Below, in pieces: positions 50,402 through 58,247 of a stretch of 62,585 bases of DNA. Origin of the DNA: Selenomonadaceae bacterium UBA2897 (GTDB taxonomy: Bacteria > Bacillota > Negativicutes > Selenomonadales > Selenomonadaceae); assembly GCA_002350105.1 (NCBI GenBank), contig DEDT01000023.1, positions 5,352-67,936 on the forward strand, written 5' to 3'. Numbering within the stretch: the stretch's first letter is position 1; every line of letters starts with the position of its first letter. The position numbers and the translations under genes were made by a program. A model generated the notes under the pieces. It had not been told where the DNA came from, ran no database searches, and worked only from the letters and a program-made list of their open reading frames with translations.

Positions 50402-51628
50402 ATGATGATGGATCGCGTTGTGCGATTCTTTATTACCCTGTTCCTCGCAATTGCCGGCGGTGCCCTGCTGCACCTCGCGACCCCGCTGCTGACGGAGCTC
50501 ATCAGCACGGAGATCTTCAAGGTGGACATGGGGCTGTTCAAGATCACGGCAACGAGCCTGCTCTGTATCATTCTGGGCGCTGTTCTCGGCGGTATTATCG
50601 GTTTTATTATCTCGCCCTATCTGATCAACAAGCTCAAGAAATTCTCGCTCTGGGTGGAGACGGCGCTCTCGCGCATGCCCGTGCATGATGTCGTGGCGGG
50701 AGCCATCGGCCTCGTAGTCGGCCTGATCATCGCGAGCCTGCTCGGCTATACCTTTGGCAAGATCCCCGTGGTCGGTGACTACATCCCCGTCATCTTCAGC
50801 ATTGTCTTCGGCTATCTTGGTATCCGCATCGCGTTGCGCAAGCGCGAGGAATTCGCGGAGATGATGGATGTTGTCGTGCGCGCGTTCAAGGAATTGGCGC
50901 GCAGTCGCGAGATGCGGCAGCAGGCGGCGCAGCAGGCAGCCCAGCAGGCGGCAAAAGCGGCCAAGGCGGCGGTGCAGGAGGCACAGGCGGAAGGTGCACC
51001 GGCGGCGGGCACTGCGACGTCCGCGCGTCAGTACAAGCTGCTCGACACGAGCGTCATCATCGACGGCCGCATCGCCGATATCTGCGATACCGGCTTCATC
51101 GAGGGCACGCTGCTCATCCCGGTCTTCGTGCTGGAGGAGCTGCAGCATATCGCTGACTCCGCCGATGCGCTGAAGCGCACGCGCGGCCGTCGCGGCCTCG
51201 ACATCCTGCAGCAGATTCGCCAGGAGAAGAAGCTCAAGGTCGAGGTCACGAACAAGGACTTCGACGATATCGCCGAGGTGGACTCGAAGCTCGTGCGCCT
51301 CGCGCAGGAAGTCGGTGGCAAGATCATCACGAACGATTTCAATCTGAACAAGGTCGCGCAGCTGCGTGGCGTCGAGGTGCTTAACATCAACGCGCTCTCG
51401 AATGCCGTGAAGCCCGTGGTCGTGCCGGGGGAGACGATGACCGTAAGCATCGTGAAGCCGGGTAAGGAGAGCGGCCAGGGCGTGGCCTACCTCGACGACG
51501 GCACGATGATTGTCATCGAGAACGGCTACCGCCGTATCGGTGAGACGCTGGCCGTCGAGGTCACGTCGGCACTGCAGACGGCGGCGGGCCGCATGATTTT
51601 TGCGAAGATTAGAGGAAACGCTGATTAA
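50402..51628 (+). CDS. yacL: YacL-type PIN/TRAM membrane protein
   Basis: 408 residues. Four N-terminal membrane helices (FFITLFLAIAGGALLHLA, ILGAVLGGIIGFIISPY, AGAIGLVVGLIIASLLG, VIFSIVFGYLGIRIAL), an Ala/Gln-rich linker (about 170-210), and a PIN nuclease-like domain with acidic sites (KLLDTSVIIDGRIADI, IITNDFNLNKVAQL). A C-terminal TRAM domain (MTVSIVKPGKESGQGVAYL) completes it. The YacL family is a conserved neighbour of ispD; its target is unknown. AGGAGG at 50388-50393 selects ATG 50402. The last codons (G-N-A-D-stop) coincide with the end of a repeat also found at recD2. Confidence 0.93.
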   Translation: MMMDRVVRFFITLFLAIAGGALLHLATPLLTELISTEIFKVDMGLFKITATSLLCIILGAVLGGIIGFIISPYLINKLKKFSLWVETALSRMPVHDVVAGAIGLVVGLIIASLLGYTFGKIPVVGDYIPVIFSIVFGYLGIRIALRKREEFAEMMDVVVRAFKELARSREMRQQAAQQAAQQAAKAAKAAVQEAQAEGAPAAGTATSARQYKLLDTSVIIDGRIADICDTGFIEGTLLIPVFVLEELQHIADSADALKRTRGRRGLDILQQIRQEKKLKVEVTNKDFDDIAEVDSKLVRLAQEVGGKIITNDFNLNKVAQLRGVEVLNINALSNAVKPVVVPGETMTVSIVKPGKESGQGVAYLDDGTMIVIENGYRRIGETLAVEVTSALQTAAGRMIFAKIRGNAD

Positions 51629-51658
51629 TTGAGCAGGATTTAATCCTTGTTTCCTCAA
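51610..51658. repeat. Short palindromic relative of the recD2 hairpin element
   Basis: GGAAACGCTGAT(T)AATTGAGC at 51614-51634 matches the outer end of the 1974-2138 element (GGAAACGCTGATGAATTGAGC on the minus strand) at 20 of 21 bases. The segment is itself an inverted repeat, GAGGAAAC (51613-51620) ... GTTTCCTC, with GGATTTAATCC inside. It overlaps the yacL stop codon and lies just before ispD. Confidence 0.55.
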
Positions 51659-51680
51659 GAATAGGAGCGGAGGACAAACT

Positions 51681-52364
51681 ATGGTTTCCGTGATTTTTCC
51701 CGCCGCAGGCCAGGGCAAACGCATGCACGCGGGCAGGAACAAAGTGTTCCTCGACCTCGACGGCGAGCCCATCGTCCTGCGGACGCTCAGGCGGTTCTCG
51801 GCCGTGCCGGAGGTGGACGAGCTCATCGTCGTCACTGGCAAGGACGATCTTGCGGCGATGGAACAGTTGCTGGCGCAGGCCGCGGGGCTGAAGCCCTGGC
51901 AGGTCGTCGTGGGCGGCAGCGAGCGGCAATACTCGGTATTGAATGGCCTGCGCGCGGCCAGTCCGCAGGCGGATATTCTGCTGGTGCACGATGCGGCGCG
52001 GCCCCTCGTGAGTGTACAGACCATCGGGGACGTCATCCGGGCGGCTCGTAAATACGGCGCGGCCATTGCGGCCGTGCCCTGCAAGGATACGATCAAGGTC
52101 GTGGACGAGGCGGGTATCGTGCAGTCAACGCCTGCGCGCCGCACGCTCTGGGCCGTACAGACGCCGCAGGGGTTCCAGCGGGATATCCTGTTGAAGGCCG
52201 ATGCACAGGCGGAGTCGGACGGCTTCCTCGGCACGGACGACGCGAGTCTCGTGGAGCGTCTCGGCGTTCCCGTGCATGTGGTGACGGCCGGCTATGAGAA
52301 CATTAAGGTGACGACGCCGGGCGATATGCTGATCGCTGAGGCTTTCCTGCACACGGATCAATAA
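51681..52364 (+). CDS. ispD: 2-C-methyl-D-erythritol 4-phosphate cytidylyltransferase IspD
   Basis: 227 residues, MEP isoprenoid pathway step 3 (CDP-ME formation). N-terminal nucleotide motif IFPAAGQGKRMHAGRNKVFL (residues 5-24), GGSERQYSVLNGL, VLVHDAARPLVS-like LLVHDAARPLVS, and KDTIKVVDE. 52 bases after yacL and 11 bases before ispF; part of the MEP module with ispF. Confidence 0.95.
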   Translation: MVSVIFPAAGQGKRMHAGRNKVFLDLDGEPIVLRTLRRFSAVPEVDELIVVTGKDDLAAMEQLLAQAAGLKPWQVVVGGSERQYSVLNGLRAASPQADILLVHDAARPLVSVQTIGDVIRAARKYGAAIAAVPCKDTIKVVDEAGIVQSTPARRTLWAVQTPQGFQRDILLKADAQAESDGFLGTDDASLVERLGVPVHVVTAGYENIKVTTPGDMLIAEAFLHTDQ

Positions 52365-52375
52365 GGAGCTTGGAT

Positions 52376-52864
52376 ATGACCAGATTTGGTATGGGCTATG
52401 ATGTCCATCGCCTCGTGGAGGGGCGAAAACTCATCATCGGTGGAGTGGAGATCCCGCATACGCTGGGCCTGCTCGGGCACTCGGACGCGGACGTGCTGTT
52501 GCACGCCATCTCCGATGCTCTGCTCGGCGCAGCGGCACTCGGTGATATCGGCCAGCATTTCCCGGATACAGACCCGCGCTATGAGGGGGCGGACAGCCTG
52601 AAGCTGCTCGCGCACGTCATGGAATTGCTGCGCGACCAGCGCTATGTCGTCGGCAACGTCGACGCGACCATCGTGGCTCAGCGCCCGAAAATGAAAGACT
52701 ATATCCCCAAGATGCGCGAGAACATTGCACGCGTGCTGGGCATCGAGCTCTCGCAGGTCAACGTCAAGGCGACGACGGAGGAAAAGCTGGGCTTCACGGG
52801 CACGGAGCAGGGCATTTCGGCATATGCCGTGGCCGGGCTGGAGTGTATGGACGAGATGGCATAA
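52376..52864 (+). CDS. ispF: 2-C-methyl-D-erythritol 2,4-cyclodiphosphate synthase IspF
   Basis: 162 residues, trimeric zinc enzyme of the MEP pathway. GMGYDVHRLVEGRKLIIGGV (residues 5-24) and GLLGHSDADVLLHAISDALLG carry the metal-binding Asp/His; DIGQHFPDTDPRYEGADS and TTEEKLGFTGTEQGI complete the signature. AAGGAG before ATG 52376 excludes the TTG at 52370. gltX, which follows ispF in Bacillus, is absent. Confidence 0.96.
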   Translation: MTRFGMGYDVHRLVEGRKLIIGGVEIPHTLGLLGHSDADVLLHAISDALLGAAALGDIGQHFPDTDPRYEGADSLKLLAHVMELLRDQRYVVGNVDATIVAQRPKMKDYIPKMRENIARVLGIELSQVNVKATTEEKLGFTGTEQGISAYAVAGLECMDEMA

Positions 52865-52904
52865 CATAACGTTCATACCGGACAGCGAAAGAGGGAACCA
52901 AGAC

Positions 52905-53654
52905 ATGAAATTTTTCTCGACCCTGCGCAAGGATATCCGCGTCGTCTTCGAGCGCGACCCGGCCGCCAAGAGTGTCTGGGAGGTTGTGCTGTGCTATCCC
53001 GGCCTGCACGCTATCTGGGCGCACCGCCTTTCACATGCGCTCTACAAGCGGGGCTGGGTGCTCCTGCCGCGCCTGATTTCCGAGGCGGCCCGCTTCCTCA
53101 CGGGCATCGAGATTCATCCGGGCGCGACCATCGGCGAGGGATTGTTTATCGATCATGGCACAGGTATTGTCATCGGCGAGACGGCGGAGCTCGGCAGGAA
53201 CGTCACGCTCTATCAGGGCGTCACGCTTGGCGGTACGGGCAAGGAGACGGGCAAGCGCCACCCGACCATTGGCGACAATGTCGTCGTGGCCTCGGGCGCG
53301 AAGGTGCTGGGCTCCTTTACCGTGGGCAGTCATGCGAAGATCGGCGCGGGCGCCGTCGTGCTGAAGCCCGTGCCTGCTTATGCGACGGTGGTCGGCGTGC
53401 CGGGGCGCGTCGTCGTCATGCATGGCCAGCGCGTCCACAATACGGAGGATATGCGTCGCATCATGGAGGCTCACCTCGTGGAGCCGGATGACCAGATGAG
53501 CGAGATCGAGGATGAGCTCGATGTCGATCTGGACCATGCGACGCTGCCCGACCCCGATGAGGAAATGCACGCCTGCATGATGAAGCAGATTCAGGCACTG
53601 GAAAAGAAAGTCAACGCGCTGGAGCAGCAGCTCCGGCAAAAGGAGGATAAATAA
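52905..53654 (+). CDS. cysE: Serine O-acetyltransferase CysE
   Basis: 249 residues. Left-handed beta-helix acetyltransferase making O-acetylserine for cysteine synthesis. Hexapeptide part: IEIHPGATIGEGLFIDHGTG, VIGETAELGRNVTLYQGVTLGG, KRHPTIGDNVVVASGAKVLG (each read in part). The C-terminal 60 residues are an acidic stretch and a short coiled coil (MKQIQALEKKVNALEQQLRQ) beyond the usual bacterial EpsC/CysE length of about 220. It directly precedes cysS. The Shine-Dalgarno of cysS lies within its 3' end. Confidence 0.94.
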   Translation: MKFFSTLRKDIRVVFERDPAAKSVWEVVLCYPGLHAIWAHRLSHALYKRGWVLLPRLISEAARFLTGIEIHPGATIGEGLFIDHGTGIVIGETAELGRNVTLYQGVTLGGTGKETGKRHPTIGDNVVVASGAKVLGSFTVGSHAKIGAGAVVLKPVPAYATVVGVPGRVVVMHGQRVHNTEDMRRIMEAHLVEPDDQMSEIEDELDVDLDHATLPDPDEEMHACMMKQIQALEKKVNALEQQLRQKEDK

Positions 53655-53655
53655 G

Positions 53656-55083
53656 ATGCTGCAGGTTTATAATACCATGACACGCCGGAAAGAAGAGTTC
53701 AAGCCACTGAAAAAGGGCGAGGTCAGCATCTACTGCTGCGGCGTCACGCCGTACAACCATCCGCATATCGGCAATGCGCGTCCCTTCGTGACATGGGATG
53801 TCATTCGCCGTTTCTTCGCGCGTAAGGGCTACAAGGTGCGCTACATCCAAAACTTCACGGATGTCGATGACAAGATCATCAAGGCGGCCAACGCCGAGCA
53901 TGTGACCTGGAAGGACATCTCGGACCGCTACATCAAGTCCTATTTCGAGTCCATGGATGCGCTGAACGTGCGCCACGCCGACGTCTACCCACGCGTGAGC
54001 GAGACCATCCCCGAGATTATCGAGATGGTGCAGACGCTGGTGGACAAGGGCTACGCCTATCCGGTGGACGGAGATGTCTACTACAGCGTGGAGAAGTTCG
54101 CAGGCTACGGCAAGCTCAGCGGGCGTAAGCTCGAGGATATGCAGGCCGGCGCGCGCATCGAGGTGGACGAGCGCAAGCATCACCCGATGGACTTTGCACT
54201 CTGGAAGGCCGCGAAGCCGGGCGAGCCTGCTTGGGACAGCCCCTGGGGCAAAGGCCGTCCGGGCTGGCACATCGAGTGCTCGGCCATGTCGCTGAAATAC
54301 CTCGGCGAGAAATTCGACATTCACGGTGGTGGCAGCGATCTCATTTTCCCGCATCACGAGAACGAGATCGCGCAGTCCCAGGCCTGCATCGGCGACGACC
54401 ACAGCTTCGCCCAGTACTGGATGCACAATGGCTTCATCACGATTCACGAGGAAAAGATGTCGAAGTCCAAGGGCAACTTCTTTACGGTAAAGGAAATCCT
54501 CGACAAATACGCGGGCGAAGTCGTGCGCTTCTTCATCCTGCAGACGCATTATCGCAGCCCGCTGGACTTCAGCGACGAGCGTCTCGAAGAGGCAAAGACG
54601 AGCCTCGGCCGCCTGCAGAACACGCAGGCCTACATCCAGGAGCTTGCAGCCCGGGACGGTGAGTCGGATACGGCGGCAGAACTCGCGGCGAAAGCGGAGC
54701 AGTTCCTCGCTGACTTCGACATGGCTATGGAGGACGACTTCAACACGGCCCTCGCCATCAGCCAGCTCTTTGCGCTCTCGAAAGAGGTCAACATCTACTA
54801 TCAGCAGGTGGTGAACGGTGGCGTGGCCTTTGATAAGGCGAATTTCCTCAAGGCCAGGGCGGCCTGGGATGCAATGGCTGGCGTCATCGGCCTTTTCGAG
54901 CAGGAAGCGGGCCAGGCGGACGACGGCCTGACGGACAGTCTCATGCAGCTCATCATCGACATCCGCCAGGATGCGCGCAAGAATAAGAACTGGGCGGTGG
55001 CTGACAAGATCCGTGATGAGCTGAAGGAGCTCGGCATCGTGATCGAGGATACGCCGCAGGGTGCAAGGTGGAAAAAAGCATGA
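53656..55083 (+). CDS. cysS: Cysteinyl-tRNA synthetase CysS
   Basis: 475 residues, class I synthetase. HIGH-type motif PYNHPHIGNARPF (about 31-43), zinc region with CCGVTPYNH and GRPGWHIECSAM, DIHGGGSDLIFPHHENEIAQS, and KMSKS as KMSKSKGNFF (about 267-276). AAAGGAGG in the end of cysE gives ATG 53656. Its stop overlaps the mrnC start by 4 bases. Confidence 0.97.
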   Translation: MLQVYNTMTRRKEEFKPLKKGEVSIYCCGVTPYNHPHIGNARPFVTWDVIRRFFARKGYKVRYIQNFTDVDDKIIKAANAEHVTWKDISDRYIKSYFESMDALNVRHADVYPRVSETIPEIIEMVQTLVDKGYAYPVDGDVYYSVEKFAGYGKLSGRKLEDMQAGARIEVDERKHHPMDFALWKAAKPGEPAWDSPWGKGRPGWHIECSAMSLKYLGEKFDIHGGGSDLIFPHHENEIAQSQACIGDDHSFAQYWMHNGFITIHEEKMSKSKGNFFTVKEILDKYAGEVVRFFILQTHYRSPLDFSDERLEEAKTSLGRLQNTQAYIQELAARDGESDTAAELAAKAEQFLADFDMAMEDDFNTALAISQLFALSKEVNIYYQQVVNGGVAFDKANFLKARAAWDAMAGVIGLFEQEAGQADDGLTDSLMQLIIDIRQDARKNKNWAVADKIRDELKELGIVIEDTPQGARWKKA

Positions 55084-55574
55084 AGTTCAGCAGGCTGAAA
55101 GAACTCATCCGCCTCATGTTTACGCCCGACGGTGAGGGCGGCATCAAGGAGCGCTACGCGGCCAGGGATACGAAACAGATGAATCCACTCGTGCTGGCCT
55201 ATGTCGGCGATGCATACTTCCATCTCTTCGTGCGCACGCGGCTGCTCAGCTATGAGCAGGCACAGGTACAGGCGCTGCACCAGTTCGCGGCGCAGATTGT
55301 CTCAGCGGTCTGGCAGCACCGCGCCTATCTCGGCATCGAGAGCATGCTCACGGAGCCGGAAAAGGCCATCTACCGCCGTGCCCGCAACGCGAAGAGCCAT
55401 GCCCCGCGCAGTGCCAGCGTGGCCGAGTATCATTCCAGCACGGGCTTCGAGGCCCTGCTGGGCACGCTTTACCTCGACGGCGATACGGCGCGCCTTGACG
55501 AAATCTGCGAGGCCTCGTTCCAGATTATCGCGCAAGCGATGATGGCGGAGATTCAGGCTAAAGATAAGAAATAA
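55080..55574 (+). CDS. mrnC: Mini-ribonuclease III MrnC
   Basis: 164 residues, RNase III catalytic domain without dsRBD; matures 23S rRNA ends in Bacillus. Motif NPLVLAYVGDAYFHLFVR (about 34-51) with the acidic metal site, and YHSSTGFEALLGTLYLDG in the second half. ATG 55080 overlaps the cysS TGA (ATGA). A GTG at 55068 is an alternative. Its position after cysS is the conserved Firmicute order. Confidence 0.94.
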   Translation: MKFSRLKELIRLMFTPDGEGGIKERYAARDTKQMNPLVLAYVGDAYFHLFVRTRLLSYEQAQVQALHQFAAQIVSAVWQHRAYLGIESMLTEPEKAIYRRARNAKSHAPRSASVAEYHSSTGFEALLGTLYLDGDTARLDEICEASFQIIAQAMMAEIQAKDKK

Positions 55575-55582
55575 GGAGCAAT

Positions 55583-56272
55583 ATGTTAAAAGTTACCCTG
55601 TTAGAACATACGCCGGATCCTGAGCGCGTCGTGGCCATGGCCGCGCGCCTCTGCTACTCCTCGAGCGGCGCAGCCGAGCTGGCGGAGAAGCTGAGCGATG
55701 AGCGCGTGAAGGAAATGGTGGAGAAGATCGTGAAGCTGGGCCACGCCTCCTGTCTGGAGCACGTGAGCTTCACCTTCGGCATCGAGGGCGTGAGCCGCGT
55801 GCTCACGCACCAGCTCGTGCGCCATCGCATCGCATCCTACGACCAGCAGTCGCAGCGCTACGTGGCGGCCCACGGCTTCCAGTACATCACGCCACCGACC
55901 ATTGCGGAAAAGCCCGAGGCGAAGGCGAAATTCGACGCACTCATGCAAAAGATTCGCGCGACCTACGACGAGCTCACGGAGATGGGCGTGCCGAAGGAGG
56001 ACGCGCGCTATGTGCTCGCCAATGCGGCCGAGACGAAGATTCTCGTGACCATGAATGCGCGCACGCTGCTGCATTTCTTCAACCTGCGCTGCTGCAACCG
56101 CGCGCAGTGGGAAATCCGTGCCATGGCCTACGAGATGCTGCGCCTCGTGAAGGAAGTTGCGCCGACGCTCTTCTATAACGCGGGGGCGAGCTGCGTGAAT
56201 ACGGGCCGCTGCCCCGAGGGCGCGATGACCTGCGGCAAGTTCAGTGAAATGATTAAACTGCGCGAAGGCTGA
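55583..56272 (+). CDS. thyX: Flavin-dependent thymidylate synthase ThyX
   Basis: 229 residues. ThyX motif RHRIASYDQQSQRY (RHRxxSxxxxSQR, about 90-103). Makes dTMP from dUMP with FAD, NADPH and methylene-THF. FNLRCCNRAQWEIRAMA is a further conserved segment. The enzyme is typical of anaerobes without thyA. Inserted between mrnC and rlmB in an otherwise Bacillus-like order; AAGGAG precedes the ATG. Confidence 0.96.
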   Translation: MLKVTLLEHTPDPERVVAMAARLCYSSSGAAELAEKLSDERVKEMVEKIVKLGHASCLEHVSFTFGIEGVSRVLTHQLVRHRIASYDQQSQRYVAAHGFQYITPPTIAEKPEAKAKFDALMQKIRATYDELTEMGVPKEDARYVLANAAETKILVTMNARTLLHFFNLRCCNRAQWEIRAMAYEMLRLVKEVAPTLFYNAGASCVNTGRCPEGAMTCGKFSEMIKLREG

Positions 56273-56279
56273 GGATAAT

Positions 56280-57218
56280 ATGCAAGACACGAAAAGAGAC
56301 AAAAAACGCGGCAGTCGGGCTGGCCACAGCAACGGGCGCCCGCAGACGGAACACGGGGCGCGCGCCCTGCGGCAGGATCGCTGGCAGGGCAAGAGCCGTC
56401 CAGCCGTACATGAGCGCAGCCGTCAGGCAGCAGGGCAGGAGCAGCGCACGCAGGCAATGTCCGCCTCGCTCCCAGACGATGTGCTCATCGGCCGCAATGC
56501 GGTGACGGAGGCCCTGCGGGCGGGACGCGGCATCAACCGCGTGCTGCTCGCTAAAGGCGACCATGCGGGCTCCATCCCCGAAATCGAGGCACTGGCGCGG
56601 GAGAAGAACATCCCCGTGGAGTATGTAGAGCGCGGCAAGATCGAAGCTGTGGCGGGCGGGGCGCGCCATCAGGGCGTGTTGGCCTATGTGGCTCCTGTGG
56701 CCTACGCGGAACTCGACGACATCCTGCGCGCGGCGGAGGCGAAGGGCGAGCCACCTTTCCTGCTGCTGCTCGACGAGCTGGAGGATCCGCACAATCTCGG
56801 CGCGTTGCTGCGCACGGCGGACGCCACGGGCGTGCATGGCGTGCTCATCCCGAAGCGCCGCAGCGTGCCTCTGACGGCGACCGTGGCGAAGACCTCGGCG
56901 GGGGCCGTGGAGTACGTGCCCGTCGCGCGCATCGGCAACATCGCGCAGACACTCAGGGAACTGAAGGCCAGGGGCTTCTGGGTCGCGGGTGCCGACATGG
57001 ACGGTACGCAGCAATACTGGGAGGCCGACCTCACGGGCCCGCTCGTGCTCGTCGTGGGCAGCGAGGGGCACGGCATGAGCCGTCTCACGAAGGAGAACTG
57101 CGACTTTATCGTACGGATGCCGATGGTGGGGCGCATCAATTCGCTTAACGCTTCGGTGGCGGGGTCCATTCTTATGTACGAGTCCCTGCGTCAGCGCCTT
57201 TTAAAGCGTAGGGCCTGA
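56280..57218 (+). CDS. rlmB: 23S rRNA (guanosine-2'-O-)-methyltransferase RlmB (TrmH/SpoU family)
   Basis: 312 residues. A basic, low-complexity N-terminal extension of about 60 residues (KRDKKRGSRAGHSNGRPQ) precedes the substrate-binding domain (VLIGRNAVTEALRAGRGINRVLLAK, read in part) and the SPOUT domain with LLDELEDPHNLGALLRTADA, LVVGSEGHGMSRL and VGRINSLNASVAGSILMYE, the three SpoU motifs. RlmB methylates the peptidyl-transferase loop G2251 (E. coli numbering). It is 7 bases after thyX. Confidence 0.93.
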   Translation: MQDTKRDKKRGSRAGHSNGRPQTEHGARALRQDRWQGKSRPAVHERSRQAAGQEQRTQAMSASLPDDVLIGRNAVTEALRAGRGINRVLLAKGDHAGSIPEIEALAREKNIPVEYVERGKIEAVAGGARHQGVLAYVAPVAYAELDDILRAAEAKGEPPFLLLLDELEDPHNLGALLRTADATGVHGVLIPKRRSVPLTATVAKTSAGAVEYVPVARIGNIAQTLRELKARGFWVAGADMDGTQQYWEADLTGPLVLVVGSEGHGMSRLTKENCDFIVRMPMVGRINSLNASVAGSILMYESLRQRLLKRRA

Positions 57219-57288
57219 GGTCCCATAGGAAAAACGAAATTTTATGTAAAAAAACTGCATGTATACACGGACATGCGTCCTATGAAAC

Positions 57289-57317
57289 TTGACTCTTTCA
57301 ACAAATTAACGTATAAT
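57289..57317 (+). promoter_or_regulatory. Promoter of sigH
   Basis: TTGACT (57289-57294), 17-base spacer, TATAAT (57312-57317); near-consensus sigma-A type, 60 bases before the chosen start codon. Confidence 0.8.
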
Positions 57318-57377
57318 TCGGTATGTGAAAATTAGATGATGATAAGAGAAAATGCAAAGCAAAAGGGGAACACCTCC

Positions 57378-58148
57378 ATGGAAGCAGAAGCGAAACTAAA
57401 TCAGCAGCCGGATAGCAATCAGGGATTTGATGACCTCACGGATGAGGAAATCCTGTTTGAGATCAAGGAGCGCGACAATGAGTCCGCCCAGAATTACCTG
57501 ATCAACAAGTATCGCAATTTCGTGCGCGCCAAGGCACGCTCGTACTTCCTCATCGGCGCCGACCGCGAGGACATCATTCAGGAAGGCATGATCGGCTTTT
57601 ACAAGGCTATCCGCGACTTCCGCAATGACAAGCTATCCTCGTTTCGCGCGTTCGCGGAGCTCTGCGTCACGCGCCAGATTATCACGGCCATCAAGACGGC
57701 GACGCGGCAGAAGCATATTCCCCTGAACTCCTACGTCTCGCTGAACAAGCCCATCTACGATGAGGAGTCGGACCGCACGCTCCTGGATGTGCTCTCGGGG
57801 GCCAAGGCCTCGGACCCGGAGGAGCTCGTGATCAGCCGCGAAGAGTTCGCGGAGATCGAGAAGCGCATGGAGGAAATTCTATCCGGCCTCGAGTGGCAGG
57901 TGCTCATGAGCTACCTCGACGGCAAATCCTATCAGGAAATCGCCAGGGAGTTGCACCGTCATGTGAAGTCCATCGACAACGCCCTGCAGCGCGTGAAGCG
58001 CAAGCTCGAGAAATACATGGAGAACCGCGGCGAGGACATCGATATCAATACGATTTACCGCGGCCTTTCCTCCATCAACCGCCGCCTGCGTTCTTCTGAT
58101 GACTACGCGAACGACGATTACACGTCGGACATGGGTACGCGGAAATAA
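57378..58148 (+). CDS. sigH: SigH-type RNA polymerase sigma factor
   Basis: 256 residues. Sigma-70 region 2 (NYLINKYRNFVRAKARSYFL, GADREDIIQEGMIGFYKAIRDF) and region 4 (LSGLEWQVLMSYLDGKSYQEIARELHRHVKSIDNALQRVKRKLEKY, read in part). Closest to the SigH/Spo0H and RpoS-like Firmicute group by gene position after rlmB. ATG 57378 is chosen with AAAAGGGG upstream; ATG 57336 is possible. A C-terminal Asn/Asp-rich tail of about 40 residues is unusual. In non-spore-forming Negativicutes its regulon is unknown. yacP, usually before sigH, is missing. Confidence 0.9.
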   Translation: MEAEAKLNQQPDSNQGFDDLTDEEILFEIKERDNESAQNYLINKYRNFVRAKARSYFLIGADREDIIQEGMIGFYKAIRDFRNDKLSSFRAFAELCVTRQIITAIKTATRQKHIPLNSYVSLNKPIYDEESDRTLLDVLSGAKASDPEELVISREEFAEIEKRMEEILSGLEWQVLMSYLDGKSYQEIARELHRHVKSIDNALQRVKRKLEKYMENRGEDIDINTIYRGLSSINRRLRSSDDYANDDYTSDMGTRK

Positions 58149-58188
58149 ATCTGGTAAAGGCAAAATATAGGAGCATAAAAACATAAAA

Positions 58189-58238
58189 GGAGACAGCTTC
58201 TGCAGTGAGGATTCCCTGCCGAAGCTGTCTTCTTTTTT
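58189..58238. terminator. Terminator between sigH and the beta-helix gene
   Basis: AGACAGCTTC (58191-58200) pairs with GAAGCTGTCT (58221-58230), with inner GCAG/CTGC, then TCTTTTTT. Serves convergent genes. Confidence 0.85.
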
Positions 58239-58247
58239 ACTTGTTGT

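Noticed and set aside
57256..57276. GCATGT/ACATGC hairpin after rlmB as a terminator
   Set aside because: No T tract on the plus strand; T residues occur only if read on the minus strand, where no gene needs it.
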